17,544 nucleotides of DNA from Ktedonobacteraceae bacterium (lineage in GTDB: Bacteria; Chloroflexota; Ktedonobacteria; Ktedonobacterales; Ktedonobacteraceae). A program made the position numbers and the translations under genes. The notes beneath the pieces were generated by a model that saw only the letters and a list, made by a program, of their open reading frames with translations, did no database searches and was not told the origin of the DNA. Positions 13,735 to 17,544 of the stretch are shown one piece after another (position 1 is the stretch's first letter; every line of letters starts with the position of its first letter). The stretch spans positions 1-17,544 of the forward strand of contig JADBKA010000095.1 of NCBI GenBank assembly GCA_014896635.1, given 5' to 3'.

Positions 13735-14139
13735 ATGAAGCTGAACGATTTCCGCCTGCTGGTCAACGATTTTCCGGCATCCTTTCGCTTCTGGCACGAG
13801 GTCGTGGGTCTTCCCACCATCTTTCGAGACGAGAACAATACGTACGCGGAACTGGATGCAGACAATGTGCGCCTGGAACTCCTCAGAGCCGACTACTTCG
13901 CGGCCTCGGTTGGCTCTCCTCTACCCGCTGCGGTACAGGAAGGCTTTCGCGGCGTCGTTGTCTTCGAGGTCGATGATCTCGAAGCAGCCTATGCCGACCT
14001 CGCCGGACGCGGCGCTCCCACCCTTGCCTCCCCACATGTTCACCCGGCAGGATTTGCCCGCATCGCACTCTTCACGGCCCCCGATGGATATGTTCTTGAA
14101 CTCTTCAAATCGCTCCGCGCGTTTCCGAAGAGAACATAG
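13735..14139 (+). CDS. VOC-superfamily (glyoxalase/bleomycin-resistance fold) protein
   Basis: A 134-residue protein with two beta-alpha-beta-beta-beta modules of the vicinal oxygen chelate fold. Module 1 holds FRLLVNDFPASFRFWHEVVGLP, then YAELDADNVRLELL; module 2 holds VVVFEVDDLEAAYADLAGRGA and closes with ALFTAPDGYVLELFKS. The late Glu in YVLELF is the usual metal ligand position. The family includes glyoxalase I, dioxygenases and antibiotic-binding proteins, so the exact role is open. ATG 13735 has AGAGGAGAAG just upstream. It is alone on its strand, 130 bases after the inserted element and convergent with the UspA operon. Confidence 0.88.
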   Translation: MKLNDFRLLVNDFPASFRFWHEVVGLPTIFRDENNTYAELDADNVRLELLRADYFAASVGSPLPAAVQEGFRGVVVFEVDDLEAAYADLAGRGAPTLASPHVHPAGFARIALFTAPDGYVLELFKSLRAFPKRT

Positions 14140-14200
14140 AGGAGCCGCGAGTCAGGAAGAATTGATACGTACCAGGGCAACTCAGCATGGACATCATACT

Positions 14201-14263
14201 CACGCCGGGTTGCCCCGGACTGCCCCGACATCGACATGCCCGACTATATCGGGGCCGGGCGTG
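14201..14263. terminator. GC-rich stem-loop between convergent genes
   Basis: CACGCCGG (14201-14208) can pair with CGGGCGTG (14256-14263) with one bulge, and GCCCCGA (14222-14228) pairs exactly with TCGGGGC (14249-14255). It sits between the converging VOC and UspA genes, where a two-way terminator is expected, but no T-run follows on either side. Confidence 0.4.
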
Positions 14264-14315
14264 GGTTGTGATCCCCATTTCAGGCAAGGTGCTCCCAGGA
14301 CCGCCAGGATCGTTC

Positions 14316-15281
14316 CTACGAAGTTTTCGGGCGCACGACCAGCAGGGGCAGCTTTGTCCCGTCGAGGACGCGCTCCGCCACGCTGCCCACCGTCCAGCGC
14401 TGGATACCGCTTCTGCCATGCGTGGCGATGGCGAGCAGATCGTGACGCTCCGGTGGTTGTGCATCAGTAGTTTTGCCTGACTCGGCAGTCTCGATCAAGG
14501 CAGCAGCGACATCCTGCTGCTCTATTGCCGAGCGGCTGATCCGCAAATTGAGGTCTTTTGCCAGGCCCTCCGCTAACTTCTTCGTAACAGCTTGCAGGTA
14601 CTCCTCGGCTTCGCGCTGGTTGTACTCGCGGATATTAATATCGTAGGCGTGGAACTTGCGCTCCTCTTTCTCACTCGGTGGTTTGACGATTCTGACGAGA
14701 TGGAGCACGCCCGCCTGTCCCTGTGGACTGAGCAGAGCGGTCAGGTGCGCGGCTGGCTCCAGGACGGCCTCGGCGAGTGCTGAGCCATCCAGAGCGACAA
14801 GAGCGCAGGCCGGGCGAGCTTCTTCTACTGCCAGTGTGTCGGCGGATTCTTGATGGAGAATCAGCGTCGGAATGGGGCTATGGCGAGCAATCTTCTGGGC
14901 AACGCTGCCAAGCGCCCAGCGCGTGAGGCCGGTGTAGCCATGACTGCACAGCACGATCAGATCGGTGTGGGCCGCCTGCGCATAGATCAGGATCTCCTGA
15001 GCCGGCACGCCGGTGCGAATCTCGCGCTGTGTCTTTACACCTTCCAGTGTCTTGGTATGGGCAACGCGCTCAAGATATTTCGCCGCCTCATCTTCTTCTT
15101 CGCCAAGTTCATTGAGGTAGGCTGCCGTCTGCGCGAGGTATGGATCGTAGATGGGTACAGGCGCCAGTACCTGCAACAGGTGGACAGTCCCCCCTGTTCG
15201 CCTGGCAATGCGGGCGGCGGCAGGCAGAGCCTGTTCGGCCAGCACCGAGCCATCTAGTGGGACCATGATATGCTGAAACAT
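14316..15281 (-). CDS. tandem-domain universal stress protein (UspA family)
   Basis: A 321-residue protein made of two Usp domains. Domain 1 (about 1-147) begins MFQHIMVPLDGSVLAEQALP and carries the ATP-binding loop HGYTGLTRWALGS (G115 to S126). Domain 2 (about 160-321) begins ALVALDGSALAEAVLEPAA and carries HGRSGIQRWTVGSVAERVL. Both keep the G-x9-G-S nucleotide-binding spacing and the first-strand Asp, so both halves probably bind ATP. Such proteins act in the cytoplasm during stress; the partner is unknown. The gene starts 12 bases after the histidine kinase stop, so they form an operon, suggesting that the stress protein acts in the same response. Confidence 0.92.
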   Translation of the reverse strand: MFQHIMVPLDGSVLAEQALPAAARIARRTGGTVHLLQVLAPVPIYDPYLAQTAAYLNELGEEEDEAAKYLERVAHTKTLEGVKTQREIRTGVPAQEILIYAQAAHTDLIVLCSHGYTGLTRWALGSVAQKIARHSPIPTLILHQESADTLAVEEARPACALVALDGSALAEAVLEPAAHLTALLSPQGQAGVLHLVRIVKPPSEKEERKFHAYDINIREYNQREAEEYLQAVTKKLAEGLAKDLNLRISRSAIEQQDVAAALIETAESGKTTDAQPPERHDLLAIATHGRSGIQRWTVGSVAERVLDGTKLPLLVVRPKTS

Positions 15282-15293
15282 TACTTTGCTCCT

Positions 15294-17354
15294 TCACAGG
15301 GCTGTTGAAGGCTCTTTTTGCTGTTCGTCTTCGAGCAGCGGAAGCCGGACAAAGAAGGTCGAGCCTTTGTTTTCTTCTGAAACAAACCAGAGTTGGCCAC
15401 CATGCTGCTCAACCAGTTGGTAAGAGAGATACAGACCGAGTCCGGTGCCGTTGATTCCCCATGCCTGGACATTATCGGCACGCATGAAACGCCCGAAGAT
15501 CTGCGATTGCTGGTGGCGAGGAATACCTATGCCGTGATCCTGCACGCTGATGCATGCTGTTCTATTCCCGTCTATACTCTCTTCTCGCAGGACAATGGAG
15601 ATATCCCCACCCCGGGGACTGTACTTCACGGCATTTTCGATGAGGTTCGTCAATATCTGCTCCATCCGCTGGATATCAACCTGGGCGACCAGTGGAGTCT
15701 CTGGTAAGGAGAGCTGCATATGATGGCGGGTTGTTGTCTGCTGCAAGCCGGAGACAAGCTGCCTGAGCAGCGGCGCCAGGTTGGCCGGCGTACGTTGTAA
15801 CAGCAGGCGGCCAGCTTGCAGGCGGGTCACATCCAGCAACTCTTCGGTCAGCGTGGTGAGCCGCTTTGTCGCCACTTTGATTTCCTGGAGCGCCTCTTGC
15901 TGCCAATCGGCCAGTGCCGAGCCATGCCCACGCGCGGTCTGCACCAGCAGCATATCGGCGTAACCAGCCAGTACGGCGAGGGGAGCGCGCAATTCGTGAG
16001 CTGCGATACCGATAAATTCGTCTTTCAGGTATTCGGCTTCCTTCAGCAGTGACACGTCCTGGTGGACCACCAGCGCCAGAGGCAGGCGCACCGGTTCCTG
16101 TTCCTGTCTGGTCTCAGCATAGACGGCCTGAGGATCGCTCGGCGGCGTGGCAGGATCGGGAGCAATGATCTCTGGAGTGTACATGCCCAGCGGAAGGGCA
16201 TTGACCAGCACCAGCAGGCTCGAACCATCGGCACGATGAATGAATTCCTGGTAGGTGGTAACGGATTCGCCTCGCAGTGCGCGAAAAGTTGCCCACTGCT
16301 CGGCAGGGAGAGGTTTGCCCTGAGCATCGGTAATTTCAATCAGGTTGTTGACGAGGAACTCGCGCATTGGCTGATTGGCAGGCCAGTATGCGCCCCAGAG
16401 CTGGCTGGCCGAGCGGTTGGCGAGTACCAGGCGTGCATCCAAGCCAGCCACAAGATAGACGCTCGCCGGCAGTGCATCGAGCACCTGTTGCAGGAATGAC
16501 AGGCGCTCAACCGTTCTGGCGTGGCTTTGCTGCGCGGCCTCTTCGCGGCGACGGCGCTCTGTAATGTCGCGGTTGATCTCCAGCACGGCCTGTGGATGGC
16601 CCTCCTGATTGCGCACCAGTGCCTGGCGGCTCTCCACCAGCACTGTCCGGCCATCGCGGCAGGTATGCACCAGTTCACCTTCCCAGATTCCTTCACGCTC
16701 CAGGTGCTCTTCCAGTGCCGAGCGGCTGAGGGGAGAGCGCGCTCTGAGCAAAATATGGGCAAGGCGGCCCTGCGCCTCCTGCGCCGTCCAGCCATACAGG
16801 CGCTCGGCTCCCTGGTTCCAGAGCAGCACGCGGCCTATCGAATCAAGAACCAGGATTGCGTCGTGAGCCTGGTTGATCAACTCACTCTGTAGTTCGATAT
16901 ACTGGCGCTGTTGTACACGCTCTCGTTCGGCGCGCCGCTGTTCGCTGATATCGCGCACGGACGCCAGCACGTGCGGCGTCTCCTGAAGAGTGAGAGGGCT
17001 GAGGCTGATATCGACGGGGAACTCGGTGCCGTCTTTTTTCAGACCGAAGAGCTGGAGTCCGACCCCCATCGGGCGAGTACGGGGCGCGGCGGCATAGCGG
17101 GCGCGATGGGTCAGGTGATCCTGCCGGAACCGCTCCGGTAAGAGCTGTTCAAGGGACTGACCTTCTAATTCGTTGCGCGAATAGCCGAACATGCTTTCGG
17201 CCTGGCGGTTGGCCATCGTGATTACTCCACTCAGGTCAACAACCAGAATAGCATCTGGCAAAATATCCAGCATCTGGTCCAGATGCACTGCGTTCACATG
17301 TGATGGGAATAAGGCGGATGTCCTGGACTGTTCAGTCGCCTCCGCATCAGCCAT
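15294..17354 (-). CDS. multi-PAS sensor histidine kinase
   Basis: A 686-residue kinase, apparently soluble: no transmembrane segment is visible. Start ATG 17354 is preceded by GGAGGGGAG at 8 bases; a TTG nine codons upstream has no ribosome site. Three PAS domains follow: about 28-148 (AILVVDLSGVITMANRQAES, ending VRDISEQ), 158-277 (ILVLDSIGRVLLWNQGAERL, ending INRDITERR) and a more diverged third from ~290 to ~430. Then HisKA with FIGIAAHELRAPL (phospho-acceptor H453), and HATPase_c with NLIENAVKYSPRGG, DHGIGIP and GTGLGLYLSYQLVEQHGG. It likely senses redox, light or a small ligand through PAS and phosphorylates a response regulator. No receiver domain or regulator gene is present in this window. 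Operon with the tandem UspA gene. Confidence 0.93.
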   Translation of the reverse strand: MADAEATEQSRTSALFPSHVNAVHLDQMLDILPDAILVVDLSGVITMANRQAESMFGYSRNELEGQSLEQLLPERFRQDHLTHRARYAAAPRTRPMGVGLQLFGLKKDGTEFPVDISLSPLTLQETPHVLASVRDISEQRRAERERVQQRQYIELQSELINQAHDAILVLDSIGRVLLWNQGAERLYGWTAQEAQGRLAHILLRARSPLSRSALEEHLEREGIWEGELVHTCRDGRTVLVESRQALVRNQEGHPQAVLEINRDITERRRREEAAQQSHARTVERLSFLQQVLDALPASVYLVAGLDARLVLANRSASQLWGAYWPANQPMREFLVNNLIEITDAQGKPLPAEQWATFRALRGESVTTYQEFIHRADGSSLLVLVNALPLGMYTPEIIAPDPATPPSDPQAVYAETRQEQEPVRLPLALVVHQDVSLLKEAEYLKDEFIGIAAHELRAPLAVLAGYADMLLVQTARGHGSALADWQQEALQEIKVATKRLTTLTEELLDVTRLQAGRLLLQRTPANLAPLLRQLVSGLQQTTTRHHMQLSLPETPLVAQVDIQRMEQILTNLIENAVKYSPRGGDISIVLREESIDGNRTACISVQDHGIGIPRHQQSQIFGRFMRADNVQAWGINGTGLGLYLSYQLVEQHGGQLWFVSEENKGSTFFVRLPLLEDEQQKEPSTAL

Positions 17355-17544
17355 AGCCGCTGCTCCCCTCCAATCCTTCAAGAAAAGAACAGACTTTCAC
17401 AAATCAAGGAAAATAAATAGTGCTACCAATATCTTATCACATATCGACTGGTAACAGAAAAGGGGGGTCGGGGGCGAATCGCTTCCCTGAACTCTCCTTC
17501 TTTGCCAATAGAGCAAAAAGGTGTTTGCGGAGGCTCCCCGTTCC
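17355..17544. other. upstream region of the kinase-UspA operon
   Basis: 190 bases without a gene. On the minus strand TTACCA and TATTGG are 17 bases apart (near 17424-17452), a weak promoter candidate for the operon. No clear inverted repeat is seen. Confidence 0.3.

Noticed and set aside
17461..17490. G-rich run near 17461-17472 as a possible G-quadruplex or terminator
   Set aside because: Runs are uneven, no stable hairpin precedes a T-run, and no gene end is visible next to it.

Overview
The window looks like part of a chromosome of a Ktedonobacter-like member of the Chloroflexota. That is inference: GC is moderate to high, many start codons are GTG or TTG, the GerMN lipoprotein and TraR/DksA small proteins fit a spore-former, a multi-PAS kinase sits in an operon with a tandem UspA, and there are many worn IS1182/IS4-like transposases. 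No rRNA, tRNA or single-copy marker is present to prove it. Every functional call rests on motif recognition, not on a database search.

The left third (1-4010) is an accessory, decaying region. It opens with the first codons of a leftward gene cut by the window edge and a small Cro/C1-type HTH protein (215-472). Next come a membrane-peptide ORF (657-803) running into the 5'-truncated remnant of a PP2C-like protein (to 1485), and an orphan mini-CRISPR with its own -35/-10 promoter (1664-1692), three 37-nt repeats (the last degenerate) and two 36-nt spacers, with no cas genes. A two-gene unit follows: an 86-aa protein overlapping, by ATGA, a nucleotidyltransferase whose 3' half is lost at a junction near 2706. 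There it abuts, in opposite orientation, a transposase that has lost its own C-terminus. Upstream of that transposase lie four copies of AGTTCCTTGCTC.

The middle (4039-8199) is mostly regulators and small proteins: an ICMT-like membrane methyltransferase with a probable one-base frameshift near its end, in an operon with a TetR repressor that has a clear 31-bp operator candidate; a LacI-type sensor domain without its DNA-binding head, preceded by several palindromes and a good promoter; and a leftward pair, GerMN lipoprotein then TraR/DksA zinc-finger protein, ending in an intrinsic terminator.

A complete P-type cation ATPase (8200-10860) follows. Its last 11 codons are supplied by the left end of a TIR-bounded unit (10825-13604, 19-bp perfect inverted repeats). 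This unit carries a wrecked IS1182-like transposase and three overlapping leftward passenger genes: an SRPBCC protein, a TetR regulator and a four-helix membrane protein.

The right end (13735-17354) holds a VOC-fold protein and, convergent to it, a histidine kinase to tandem-UspA operon. The strongest leads are the TIR-bounded passenger unit, the orphan mini-CRISPR with promoter, the headless LacI sensor with its operators, and the reciprocal nucleotidyltransferase/transposase fusion that creates long but meaningless ORFs on both strands.
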